Shown here: in pieces, positions 26,062 through 34,770 of the stretch | Numbering within the stretch: position 1 is the stretch's first letter | Layout of the letters: the number at the start of each line of letters is the position of its first letter | Assembly (NCBI GenBank): GCA_018195615.1 | Contig: JAGTPG010000002.1 | Coordinates: 3,228,501-3,292,500 of the forward strand | DNA: 64,000 nt | From: Streptomyces tuirus | GTDB taxonomy: Bacteria; Actinomycetota; Actinomycetes; Streptomycetales; Streptomycetaceae | Direction of reading: 5' to 3' | Made by a program: the position numbers and the translations under genes | The notes under the pieces: generated by a model | The model's database searches: none | What the model saw: only the letters and a program-made list of their open reading frames with translations | Told to the model about the DNA's origin: nothing

Positions 26062-27639
26062 TCAGACGACCTCGACGCCCGGCCGGCCCGCCTCGACCCT
26101 CAGCTTGGCCAGCGTGCTCGGCGTCGCCGTGGGCTGCCGCACGGTGTCGACCACGCGCACCTGTGCGTCGATGCCGTCACGGCGGACGTCGAACAGGTGG
26201 TAGCCGCGGTGCGCGTCGAGCAGCTTCCAGTGCGGGTTGTCCGGGCGCCGCGGGTCCCACTCCTTGCGGAAGGCCGCCTGGTCCTGGTCGCCGTTGCTGG
26301 AGATGGAGGTGCCGACGAACTCGGCGCCGACGACCGCGGAGCCCGGGTCGGCGTAGTCCTCCTTGAGGTCGCTGATCATCGTCAGGTGCCGGTCCCCGGA
26401 GAGCACCACCGGGTTACGGACCTGCTGGAACTCCTGGAGGAACCGGTTGCGTTCGGCCTGGTAGCCGTCCCACGCGTCGTAGAACCAGAGCTTGCCCTCG
26501 CCGACCTTCAGGTCCGTCTCGGCCATCATGATCTGAGAGGCGATCAGGTTCCAGCGGGCGGGCGAGTCCTGCAGCCCGTTGAGCAGCCACTGCTTCTGCC
26601 GCGCGCCGAGCATGGTCAGCGACGGGTCCTGGGCACCGGCCTGGCTGGTGGCCTGGTCGCTGCGGTACTGCCGGGTGTCCAGGACGTTGAGCCGGGCCAG
26701 GCGGCCGAACTCCAGACGGCGGTACATCCGGATGTGCGGTCCGTTCGGGACGGCGGTGGCACGGACCGGCATGTGCTCGTAGAACGCCTGGTAGGCCGCG
26801 GTCAGCCGGGCCACGAACGCGTCGTGCGGCTGCTTGTCCGGGTCCTGCGGGATCTCGCCCGCGAAGTCGTTGTCCACCTCGTGGTCGTCGAAGCTCACCA
26901 CGAAGGGCGCGTTCGCGTGCATCGCCGCGAGGTCCGCGTCGGTGCGGTACTGGGCGTACCGGTTGCGGTACTGGGCGAGGCTGAACGGCTCACCGGTGCC
27001 CTCGTGCCGCCGTACGCCCGTGGCCGAGGGCGTGGACTCGTAGATGTAGTCGCCGACGAACACCACGATGTCCGGGTCCTGGTCCAGCATGTCGGCGTAC
27101 GGCGTGAAATAGCCGTGCTGCCAGTTCTGGCAGGAGGCCAGCGCCATGCGCAGGGAGCCACCGGAGCTGTAGGGGTGGGGGGCGGTGCGGGTGCGGCCGA
27201 CGGGCGAGAGCTGCCCGCTGGTGCGGAAGCGGTACCAGTAGGTGCGGTCCGGGCGCAGTCCGCGTACGTCCACGTGAACACTGTGCCCGTACTCGGGCCG
27301 GGCCTGGGCGGTGCCGCGACGGACGAGCTTTCTGAAGCGGCTGTCCTCCGCGAGCTGCCACTCCACGGGTACCGCCCGGTCGGGCATGCCGCCGCCGTTC
27401 AGCGGGTCAGGGGCGAGCCGGGTCCACAGCACGATGCCGTCCGGCAGCGGGTCACCGGAAGCGACGCCGAGGCTGAACACGCCGTCGGGCAGCGGTGTCT
27501 CGGCCGCGTGCGCGGCGGCCGGGAGCCACAGCTGGGCGGAGGCCGCGGCACCGAGCACGGCGGCGCCGGCAGTCAGGAAGCGGCGTCGGTCGGGGAAACT
27601 GCTCCGGTCATCAGGTGACTCCCTTACCTCGCTGGCCAC
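26062..27639 (-). CDS. phoD: Secreted alkaline phosphatase/phosphodiesterase PhoD (Tat substrate)
   Basis: Extracellular phosphodiesterase/phosphatase, about 525 aa. A twin-arginine signal (RRRFLTAGAAVLGAA ... AAAHA) predicts Tat export. The PhoD fold follows: SGDPLPDGIVLWTRL, the metal sites FVGDYIYES and FDDHEVDND, and SGDRHLTMI. GTG 27637-27639 (VASEVRESPDD) is used as start; GTG 27660 is possible. In Bacillus, PhoD degrades wall teichoic acid under phosphate limitation; its place among teichoic-acid-type genes suggests the same here (inference). I saw no reliable PHO box upstream. Confidence 0.9.
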   Translation of the reverse strand: MASEVRESPDDRSSFPDRRRFLTAGAAVLGAAASAQLWLPAAAHAAETPLPDGVFSLGVASGDPLPDGIVLWTRLAPDPLNGGGMPDRAVPVEWQLAEDSRFRKLVRRGTAQARPEYGHSVHVDVRGLRPDRTYWYRFRTSGQLSPVGRTRTAPHPYSSGGSLRMALASCQNWQHGYFTPYADMLDQDPDIVVFVGDYIYESTPSATGVRRHEGTGEPFSLAQYRNRYAQYRTDADLAAMHANAPFVVSFDDHEVDNDFAGEIPQDPDKQPHDAFVARLTAAYQAFYEHMPVRATAVPNGPHIRMYRRLEFGRLARLNVLDTRQYRSDQATSQAGAQDPSLTMLGARQKQWLLNGLQDSPARWNLIASQIMMAETDLKVGEGKLWFYDAWDGYQAERNRFLQEFQQVRNPVVLSGDRHLTMISDLKEDYADPGSAVVGAEFVGTSISSNGDQDQAAFRKEWDPRRPDNPHWKLLDAHRGYHLFDVRRDGIDAQVRVVDTVRQPTATPSTLAKLRVEAGRPGVEVV

Positions 27640-27779
27640 TTGGACTCTGGGAAGCTTCACGTCCGCGGGCGGTCCGCCCGCTGAACGCCGGGGTTCACGT
27701 ACATGACAACTAAGCAGACAAAAGAAGACCCGCCGCCAGCGCTGGAACAGGCCTTTGCCGGGGCGAGTCTGACAGATGA

Positions 27780-29271
27780 TCAGTAAGCGAAGCCGATGCC
27801 GAGACGGGCTCCCGTTGCGGTCGTGCCGAGGAGCGTGTTGCCGAAGGTCGTGGTGCCGTTGGGACTCACGACGGTCGTCGGGCCGGACCTGAAGTACCAC
27901 ACGGACCCGGCGTTGCCGTTCTCGCCCGGCGCGCCACGGCCAGGTCGGCCAGGCCGTCCTGGTTCGCGTCGGCGAGGTGGACGGCCTGGCCGAACGCGTC
28001 GAGCTCCTCCGCGGAGCCCGGCACGTCGGGCGTGTTCTGCGTGACCGCCTGGGCGCCGGTGCCGGTGAGCCCGGCCGCGGTGCCGCGCAGCACGACGACC
28101 GCGCCGGCGTCGGACACCGTGCCGAGGTCCTCACCGGGCAGACCGGTCACCACGTCCGGGTGACCGTCGCCGTTGACGTCGGCGATCTGGACGTCCGTCC
28201 CGAAGCCGTCGCCCCTCTCGGCGGAACCGGGCACGCCGGTGCTGTCCTGGTTGAGGTGCGTGGCCCTGGTGCCGTCGGCTCCGTCGGCGCCGCCCGGTAT
28301 CCAGGTGACCCGGCCGCCCTTGGCGGCGGGGTGTCGAGGTCGCTGTCGTACCCGGTGACGGCCCGGCCGACCACGATGTCGTCGAAGCCGTCCTGATCGA
28401 TGTCCCCGACGTCGAGGTTCTCGCCGCCCTGGAGCCGGTAGCCGTCGCGGCCCTGCACGGTGGTGTACGGGGCCAGACCCTGCTCGCCGCCCAGCCAGTA
28501 CACGACCCGCCGTGCGTCGAACTCGTCGCCGTCGTTCTCGGTGGCGGCGACGTCGGTGACGCCGTCGCCGTTGAGGTCGCCGGTGGCCAGGTCGAGGACG
28601 CGGCTGTCGAACTCGTCCCGCACGACCTGCTCGCCGCGGTCCGAGGAACCGTCGCGGGAGAACGGGCCGTTGAGCACCCGCAGGTTGAACTGGTTCTCCA
28701 CGGTCACCAGGTCCTCGGCACCGTCGCCGTTGACGTCGCCGACCGTCAGGTGCCCCTGGCCGCCCAGGCCGTCGTACGCCTTCCCGGTGGCCAGTACGGC
28801 CGCGCCGGACAGCCCTTTGGGGCCGCCCCACAGGACCTCGACCAGACCGGACTCGGTGCCGCCGTCGGCCGTGTCCTCCCGGCCCACGCCCACGACCAGG
28901 TCCGCGTAACCGTCGCGGTCGAGGTCGGCGGTGGTGAGCGCGCTGCCGAACGCGTCGTCCACCTCGGGGCTGCCGGGCACACCGGCCGTGCTCTGGCTGA
29001 GGACCTGCCTCGTCGTCACGTTCAGCCCGTTCTTCGAGCCGTAGACGACGGCGACGTAACCGGCCCCCTTCTCGCCGTCGACGGTCGCGGCCGGAGCGGC
29101 CACCGCGAGGTCGGCGTAGCCGTCGCCGTTGAAGTCGTCCCGGAGCTTCTCAGTGACGGAGGGGGCAGCGGGGGCGGCGTGCGCGGTCACCGGGGCGGTG
29201 ACGGCGGCGGCGACGGCGATGGCCGCCGCGACCGCTCGGCCGATCCTGCGCTTGCTCATGGACTGTGGCAC
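27780..29271 (-). CDS. Secreted FG-GAP repeat protein, seven-blade propeller (two frameshifts)
   Basis: About 497 aa when repaired. A signal peptide (RRIGRAVAAAIAVAAAVTAPVTAHA) precedes seven repeats, each with a DxDxDG-type calcium loop: DFNGDGYADLAV, DLDRDGYADLVV, DVNGDGAEDLVT, DLNGDGVTDVAA, DIDQDGFDDIVV, DVNGDGHPDVVT, DANQDGLADLAV. Seven repeats fit an integrin-like beta-propeller. Frameshifts near 28330 and 27942 break the frame; adding one base at each gives the C-terminus SVWYFRSGPTTVVSPNG...LGIGFAY and a stop at 27780. GTG 29269-29271 has GGAG 5 nt upstream. Probably an extracellular Ca-dependent binding protein; its ligand could be the wall polymer or a carbohydrate, but this is a guess. 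Confidence 0.82.
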
Positions 29272-29288
29272 GTCAACTCCGTTGATCC

Positions 29289-29340
29289 ACTGGGCAGTTG
29301 TTGCGCGGAGAGGAGCAAGATCCTCTCCGCACCGCCCAGT
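29289..29340. terminator. Nested hairpin between obg and the FG-GAP gene
   Basis: Inner arms GCGGAGAGGA/TCCTCTCCGC and outer arms ACTGGGC/GCCCAGT. It probably separates the obg transcript from the downstream gene on the same strand. Confidence 0.55.
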
Positions 29341-29402
29341 ACGACTCACCGAAGAACGACTTGGTTGCACTGAAGTCCGTTGCGAATTTGCTTTTCGTTA
29401 AC

Positions 29403-30838
29403 TCAGAACGGCTCGAAGTCGTCGTACTCGCGCTCCGCCTCGTCCCGCTCGGCCTGCCGGTCCTTGCGGCGCTGCGCGGCCGGCCGTGCTCCCTCGAACC
29501 GGTGGTCCTCGCCGCGCCGGCCGAGCATTTCGGCCCCGGCCGTCAGGGACGGCTCCCAGTCGAAGACGACAGCGTTCTCCTCGGGCCGATGGCCACGCCG
29601 TCGCCGCCCCGGGCGCCCGCCTTGACCAGCTCCTCCTCGACACCGAGCCGGTTGAGCCGGTCCGCGAGGTAGCCGACCGCCTCGTCGTTGTTGAAGTCGG
29701 TCTGCCGCACCCAGCGTTCGGGCTTCTCGCCGCGCACCCGGAACAGTCCGTCGGCCTCGCGCGTCACGGTGAAGCCCGTGTCGTCCACGGCCTTCGGCCG
29801 GATCACGATCCGCGTGGCCTCTTCCTTGGGCTTCGCCGCCCGCGCCTTCGCGACGAGCTCGCCGAGCGCGTACGACAGCTCCTTGAGCCCCATGTGCGCC
29901 ACGGCCGACACCTCGAAGACGCGGTAGCCGCGCTCCTCCAGGTCGGGCCGCACCATCTCGGCCAGGTCCTTGCCGTCCGGTACGTCGATCTTGTTCAGGA
30001 CGACGATCCGCGGGCGCTTGTCGAGGCCGCCGTACTGCCGCAGCTCCTCCTCGATGACGTCGAGGTCGGAGACCGGGTCACGGTCGGACTCCAGCGTGGC
30101 GGTGTCCAGGACGTGCACGAGCACGCTGCACCGCTCCACGTGCCGCAGGAACTCCAGCCCCAGGCCCTTGCCCTGGCTGGCCCCCGGGATCAGTCCGGGC
30201 ACGTCGGCGATGGTGTAGACCGTCGAACCGGCCGTGACGACACCGAGGTTCGGCACGAGCGTGGTGAAGGGGTAGTCGGCGATCTTCGGCTTGGCGGCGC
30301 TCAGCACCGAGATCAGCGACGACTTGCCGGCGCTCGGATACCCGACGAGCGCCACGTCGGCGACCGTCTTCAGCTCCAGGACGATGTCCCGCAGGTCTCC
30401 CGGCTCGCCGAGCAGCGCGAACCCGGGCGCCTTGCGCCGCGCGGACGCCAGTGCCGCGTTGCCGAGCCCGCCCCGGCCGCCCTGCGCGGCGACGAACGAG
30501 GTGCCCTGCCCGACGAGGTCGGCGAGGACGTTTCCCGCCTTGTCCAGCACCACCGTGCCGTCCGGCACCGGCAGGACCAGGTCCTGGCCGTCCTTGCCGG
30601 AGCGATTGCCGCCCTCACCGGGCTTGCCGTTGGTGGCCTTGCGGTGCGGGGAGTGGTGGTAGTCGAGGAGCGTGGTGATCGACTGGTCGACGGTGAGGAT
30701 CACGTCCCCGCCGCGACCGCCGTTGCCGCCGTCCGGCCCGCCCAGCGGCTTGAACTTCTCGCGGTGGACGGAGGCACAGCCGTGGCCTCCGTTACCCGCG
30801 GCGACATGCAGCTCGACGCGGTCCACGAAGGTGGTCAT
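29403..30838 (-). CDS. obg: Obg GTPase (3' frameshift)
   Basis: Essential ribosome-assembly and stress GTPase; in Streptomyces Obg also affects development. About 478 aa when repaired: the Gly-rich Obg fold (VAAGNGGHGCASVHREKFKPLGGPDGG), the G domain (P-loop GYPSAGKSSLI, DVPGLIPGASQGKGLG, NKIDVPDG) and the Obg C-terminal domain with an acidic/basic tail ending EREYDDFEPF. As written the frame shifts at the G-run 29583-29585 and runs to a false stop at 29543. It is third in rplU-rpmA-obg. ATG 30836-30838. Confidence 0.95.
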
Positions 30839-30863
30839 GGTGGGTGCCTCCAGAAGTACGTAC

Positions 30864-30899
30864 GAGATTTACTTGTTCAACGAGATGTACTTGTTCAAC
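30864..30899. repeat. 18-bp tandem repeat just upstream of obg
   Basis: Two adjacent copies of GAGATkTACTTGTTCAAC (one mismatch, T or G at position 6). On the minus strand they give TTGAAC elements 18 bp apart ahead of obg. They may form a promoter or operator. Confidence 0.55.
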
Positions 30900-30906
30900 A
30901 AGCGAA

Positions 30907-30947
30907 AGGCGGACCCGCCTTCCCGCAACGGGAAGTGAGGTCCGCCT
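30907..30947. terminator. Hairpin between rpmA and obg
   Basis: AGGCGGACC/GGTCCGCCT outer stem with an inner CTTCCCG/CGGGAAG stem. It may reduce read-through from the ribosomal-protein genes into obg. No strong U-tract. Confidence 0.5.
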
Positions 30948-30962
30948 CGCGAGGGTGTCCGA

Positions 30963-31217
30963 TCAGGCGACCGGAACGATGTTCACGACCTTGCGGCCAC
31001 GGTGGGTGCCGAACTGCACCGAACCGGCCTGCAGCGCGAACAGCGTGTCGTCGCCGCCACGGCCGACGCCCGCGCCCGGGTGGAAGTGGGTGCCGCGCTG
31101 ACGGACCAGGATCTCACCAGCGTTGACGACCTGACCGCCGAAGCGCTTCACGCCGAGCCGCTGGGCATTGGAGTCGCGACCGTTCCGGGTGGACGATGCG
31201 CCCTTCTTGTGTGCCAT
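30963..31217 (-). CDS. rpmA: 50S ribosomal protein L27
   Basis: 84 aa, full length: MAHKKGASSTRNGRDSNAQR and RFGGQVVNAGEILVRQRGT are diagnostic. The N-terminus reaches towards the peptidyl-transferase centre of the ribosome. It follows rplU by 14 nt. Confidence 0.99.
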   Translation of the reverse strand: MAHKKGASSTRNGRDSNAQRLGVKRFGGQVVNAGEILVRQRGTHFHPGAGVGRGGDDTLFALQAGSVQFGTHRGRKVVNIVPVA

Positions 31218-31231
31218 TTCTCCTCAGTCCC

Positions 31232-31552
31232 TTACTTCGCAGCCGTGGGGATCTCGGTGACCTTGATCGCCGTGTACTGCTGGCGGTGGCCCTGGCGACG
31301 GCGGTAACCGGTCTTGTTCTTGTAGCGCAGAATGTCGATCTTCTGGCCCTTGTGGTGGTCCACGACCTCGGCCTGGACCTTGATGCCGGCCAGCACCCAC
31401 GGGTCGCTGGTCACGGCGTCGCCGTCGACAACGAGCAGGGTCGAGAGCTCGACCGTGTCGCCAACCTTGGCAGTGGAAATCTTGTCAACCTCAACGATGT
31501 CGCCGACAGCAACCTTGTGCTGGCGACCACCGCTGCGCACGATGGCGTACAC
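31232..31552 (-). CDS. rplU: 50S ribosomal protein L21
   Basis: 106 aa; starts MYAIVRSGGRQHKVAVGDIV and contains YKNKTGYRRRQGHRQQYT. The start is GTG 31550-31552; a longer upstream frame to 31636 has no L21 homology in its first residues. First gene of the rplU-rpmA-obg operon, preceded by a structured leader and a good promoter. Confidence 0.98.
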   Translation of the reverse strand: MYAIVRSGGRQHKVAVGDIVEVDKISTAKVGDTVELSTLLVVDGDAVTSDPWVLAGIKVQAEVVDHHKGQKIDILRYKNKTGYRRRQGHRQQYTAIKVTEIPTAAK

Positions 31553-31625
31553 GCGGAACTCACTCTCTCGCTCGGGAAACGGCACCCCCGCAGGCCAGCC
31601 GCCCACGACAGCACGCGAGCGACCT

Positions 31626-31652
31626 CTCCCGGTCACAGCCCATGTCCGGGAG
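31626..31652 (-). promoter_or_regulatory. Hairpin in the rplU 5' leader
   Basis: CTCCCGG/CCGGGAG stem about 75 nt upstream of rplU, inside a leader of about 140 nt. Ribosomal-protein leaders often bind their product; this is only a candidate. Confidence 0.4.
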
Positions 31653-31700
31653 GATGAGGTTTACGGGGATGTGGCGGGCCTGACGACACGCCGACGGTCA

Positions 31701-31730
31701 AGGTTACGGGGCCACGACCGAGGGGGTCAA
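31701..31730 (-). promoter_or_regulatory. Promoter of the rplU-rpmA-obg operon
   Basis: Minus-strand TTGACC, 18-bp spacer, TAACCT: a near-consensus Streptomyces vegetative promoter about 150 nt upstream of rplU. Confidence 0.75.
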
Positions 31731-31851
31731 ACCGGGCCCTCACGGAAGACACCTTTCGATACCGACACCCGGCAGGCGGTGGGAGCGCTCCCCCGACCGT
31801 CGAAGGCGACGCTCCCGCCCGAATCAGGACCAGTTACCCTATGGCTCCACC

Positions 31852-31881
31852 GTGCACACAATATTCATCTGTAGTGCACAC
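31852..31881. promoter_or_regulatory. Direct GTGCACAC repeats upstream of the TarS-like gene
   Basis: Two copies of GTGCACAC start 22 bp apart (two helical turns), 45-75 nt before the start codon and just after a TACCCT -10-like element (31835-31840). Candidate operator. Confidence 0.4.
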
Positions 31882-31925
31882 GACGGTCACTCTCGCAGGG
31901 CCACAACAGGAGACAGGTAGAGCAG

Positions 31926-33953
31926 ATGCCGTTCAAGGTCAGTGTCATCATCCCGGTGTACAACCCAGGCAAGTACATCCAGCCCTGCATTGACTCCTTG
32001 TTGCGGCAGACCCTTCCGGCCGACGAGTTCGAGGTGCTCTTCGTCGATGACGGCTCGACCGACGACTCCCCCGCGGAGCTGGACGCCCTCGCCGAGCGGC
32101 ACTCGCATTTCCGGGTGATTCACATACCCAATTCCGGTTGGCCCGGAAAGCCCCGGAACATCGGTGTGAGCGAGGCCCGCGGCGAGTACGTCCAGTTCGT
32201 CGACCAGGACGACTACCTCGCCTCCGACGCGCTGCGCCGGATGTACGACATGGGGCACCGCAACGGCTCCGACATCGTCATCGGCAAGGTGGCCAGCAAC
32301 TTCCGGGGCGTCCCGCACGGTGTCTTCCGGGCGGACCGGGAGAAGTGCAGCCTTCAGGACGCGCCGCTGTACGACAGCCTCACCCCGCACAAGATGTTCC
32401 GCACGGAGTTCCTCCGCGAGAACAAGATCGCGTATCCCGAGGGCAAGCGGCGTCTCGAGGACCAGCTGTACATGATGGAGGCGTACTTCCCCGCCAAGGT
32501 CGTGTCCATCCTCGGCAGCTACACCTGCTACTACTACTCGAAGCGCGACGACGGAAAGAACGCCGGATCCGCCAAGATCATCCCGTCCGGCTACTACGGA
32601 AACCTCCGCGAGGTGCTCGACGTCGTCGTCGCCAACACCCAGCCGGGGAAATTCCGGGACGTGATGCTCCGCCGTTTCTACCGGGTGGAGATGCTCGGCC
32701 GTCTCAGCGAGCCCGCCGTCCTGAAGTACGACGACGCCTACCTCGACGAGGTGGTCGACGCCGTGCAGCCGCTGGCCAAGGACTTCATGGGCGACGGAGT
32801 GCACGACGGGCTCGGGGCGATCCACCGTGTCCGGTCCACCCTGCTGCGCCGTGACGACCGTCAGGGCCTGGTACGGATCGCCCGCTTCGCCGCCTCCATC
32901 AAGGGCGCGGCCCGGCTGGAGGACGTCGCCTGGCAGCCGGACGGCAGGATGGCCGTCACGGTCAGCGCCCGGCTGGTCCAGGGCGAGAACGGCGACCCGC
33001 TGAAGCTGCTGCGCCGCGAGGGCCGGCTCTACCTGCACCCCGAGTTCACCGAGGGCCTGCTGGAGGACGGTGAGCTGGTCGACGTCACGGACGAGCTGGC
33101 CGGCTTCAAGGCCGAGATGTCACTGCGCAACCGCGAGACGGCCGTCGAGTGGCCCTGCCCGGCGGAGTTCTCCTCCACCGTCGAGGACCTCGGCGACGGA
33201 GTCTGCGAGGTCGTCCTGCGTGGCACGGGCCAGGTCAATCCCCAGGGCGGCAAGGGCCGCGGCCCCGTGTCCCGGGGCTTCTGGGACATCTGGGTCCCCA
33301 TCCGCGGCCTCGGTGCGGTCCGCAAGGCCCGCCTGGGCGCCGACCGCGCGGCACACGTCGACCAGGAGTGCCGGCCCGCGCTGCTCGGCTCCCCCTCCCG
33401 CGCGGTCATCCCGTACTTCACCGACCCGCACGGCAACCTCACCCTCGACGTCGCCCGCCGCAGCAAGAGGCTGGCGACCTACCTCGAGAACCGGCCTGTG
33501 CTGCGGATGCCCGGCGACAAGCCCGAACTCCGGCTCGATGTGTTCGCCCGCGGGGCGACCGCGCCGATGGCGACCGAGCTGATCCTCAGATCCGAGGGCG
33601 GCCGTGAGTACACCCTGCCCGCCGAGCTCCGGCACGTGGCCGGCCGCGCCCACATCGCCCTGCCCGAGCGCACGTCCGTGCCCGCCGGCCGCTGGGAGCT
33701 CTCGGCCCGGCTGGACGGGGAGAAGAACCCCGCCCTCAGGCTCTGCGCCGTGACGATCTCCGGTAACGGCCGCCTGCGGCTCGGCAACGACCTCGCCGTG
33801 GTGGACCCCGCGCTGGCGCGGGCGACACTGGCCAAGCGGCGCAAGGCGGCCGTACGGCGCAGGCTGCGGACCGTCGGCGGACCGGTCGTGCGCAGGCTCC
33901 CCTCCCCCGCACGCAAGAAGATCCGTAAGCTCGCGGCGAAGCTGGTCGGCTGA
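31926..33953 (+). CDS. TarS-like GT2 glycosyltransferase of a wall polymer
   Basis: 675-aa protein. The N-terminal GT-A domain contains VSVIIPVYNPGKYIQPCIDS, DDGSTDDSP and FVDQDDYL; next come NSGWPGKPRNIGV, LEDQLYMMEAYF and CYYYSKRDDGK, the motif series of staphylococcal TarS-type teichoic-acid glycosyltransferases as I remember it. Residues ~330-640 form large accessory domains like the TarS linker and C-terminal modules, ending in a Lys/Arg-rich tail (RKKIRKLAAKLVG) that could bind anionic polymer or membrane. The ATG has AGGTAGAG upstream. It would add sugars to the teichoic-acid backbone; donor unknown. Followed by rmlC, 61 nt later. Confidence 0.83.
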   Translation: MPFKVSVIIPVYNPGKYIQPCIDSLLRQTLPADEFEVLFVDDGSTDDSPAELDALAERHSHFRVIHIPNSGWPGKPRNIGVSEARGEYVQFVDQDDYLASDALRRMYDMGHRNGSDIVIGKVASNFRGVPHGVFRADREKCSLQDAPLYDSLTPHKMFRTEFLRENKIAYPEGKRRLEDQLYMMEAYFPAKVVSILGSYTCYYYSKRDDGKNAGSAKIIPSGYYGNLREVLDVVVANTQPGKFRDVMLRRFYRVEMLGRLSEPAVLKYDDAYLDEVVDAVQPLAKDFMGDGVHDGLGAIHRVRSTLLRRDDRQGLVRIARFAASIKGAARLEDVAWQPDGRMAVTVSARLVQGENGDPLKLLRREGRLYLHPEFTEGLLEDGELVDVTDELAGFKAEMSLRNRETAVEWPCPAEFSSTVEDLGDGVCEVVLRGTGQVNPQGGKGRGPVSRGFWDIWVPIRGLGAVRKARLGADRAAHVDQECRPALLGSPSRAVIPYFTDPHGNLTLDVARRSKRLATYLENRPVLRMPGDKPELRLDVFARGATAPMATELILRSEGGREYTLPAELRHVAGRAHIALPERTSVPAGRWELSARLDGEKNPALRLCAVTISGNGRLRLGNDLAVVDPALARATLAKRRKAAVRRRLRTVGGPVVRRLPSPARKKIRKLAAKLVG

Positions 33954-34014
33954 CCGGCGTTCCGCACACCAGGACAAGCACCAGCACACGCACCAGGGCA
34001 AGGATGTGATCACC

Positions 34015-34608
34015 ATGCGGGAGCTCGGCATCGCCGGCGCCTGGATCCACGAACCGAAGGTCTTTCCAGACGCTCGCGGGAGCTTCCACGAGTGGTTCAA
34101 GGGGGCGGACTTCGCGGAGTCCACGGGCCACAGTCTGAATCTGGCCCAGGCCAACTGTTCCGTCTCCAGCAGGGGCACGCTGCGCGGCATCCACTTCGCC
34201 GACGTGCCGCCCAGCCAGGCCAAGTACGTCAAGTGCGTACGCGGCGCGGTGCTGGACGTCATCGTCGACATCCGCACCGGCTCGCCCACGTACAAGCAGT
34301 GGGAAGCCGTGCGGCTGGACGACGTGGACCACCACTCGGTCTACCTCTCCGAAGGGCTCGGGCACGCCTTCATGGCGCTGACCGACGACGCGACCGTGGT
34401 CTACCTGTGCTCCGAGGGATACGCCCCGCAGCGTGAGCACGGCATCCACCCGCTCGATCCGGAGCTCGGCATCGAGTGGCCGGCGGGGCTGACGCCGGTG
34501 CTGTCCGAGAAGGACTCCGCCGCGCCGTCCCTGGCCGAGGCCGAGGCCGAGGGCCTGCTGCCGTCCTACGCGGCGTGCGAGGCCTACAGGGCGCAGTTGC
34601 GCGGCTGA
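34015..34608 (+). CDS. rmlC: dTDP-4-dehydrorhamnose 3,5-epimerase
   Basis: Third step of dTDP-L-rhamnose synthesis. 197 aa with the cupin signatures IHEPKVFPDARGSFHEWF, RGTLRGIHFADVPPSQAKYVKCVRGAVLDVIVDIR and GLGHAFMAL. ATG 34015 was chosen (AAGGA 10 nt upstream); GTG 34006 is an in-frame alternative. It is separated from rmlDBA, which lie on the other strand from 35687, and follows the TarS-like gene, suggesting rhamnose-related decoration or linkage. Confidence 0.93.
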   Translation: MRELGIAGAWIHEPKVFPDARGSFHEWFKGADFAESTGHSLNLAQANCSVSSRGTLRGIHFADVPPSQAKYVKCVRGAVLDVIVDIRTGSPTYKQWEAVRLDDVDHHSVYLSEGLGHAFMALTDDATVVYLCSEGYAPQREHGIHPLDPELGIEWPAGLTPVLSEKDSAAPSLAEAEAEGLLPSYAACEAYRAQLRG

Positions 34609-34667
34609 GAGCGGCAGCGAAGAGAGCCTGGGGCCTGCAACAGCTGCACCAACGCCGGCTACGACAA

Positions 34668-34706
34668 ATCGGCTCCCAAGACCACAACCGCGTCTTGGGA
34701 GCCGAT
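34668..34706. terminator. Perfect 15-bp hairpin between rmlC and the methyltransferase
   Basis: ATCGGCTCCCAAGAC/GTCTTGGGAGCCGAT with a 9-nt loop, between two convergent genes; bidirectional terminator candidate. Confidence 0.75.
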
Positions 34707-34770
34707 GTCACGCACGGGCCCGAACGAACCGACAGTATCGGCTCACCCACGGGCCGCTCTTCCGTCCCGC

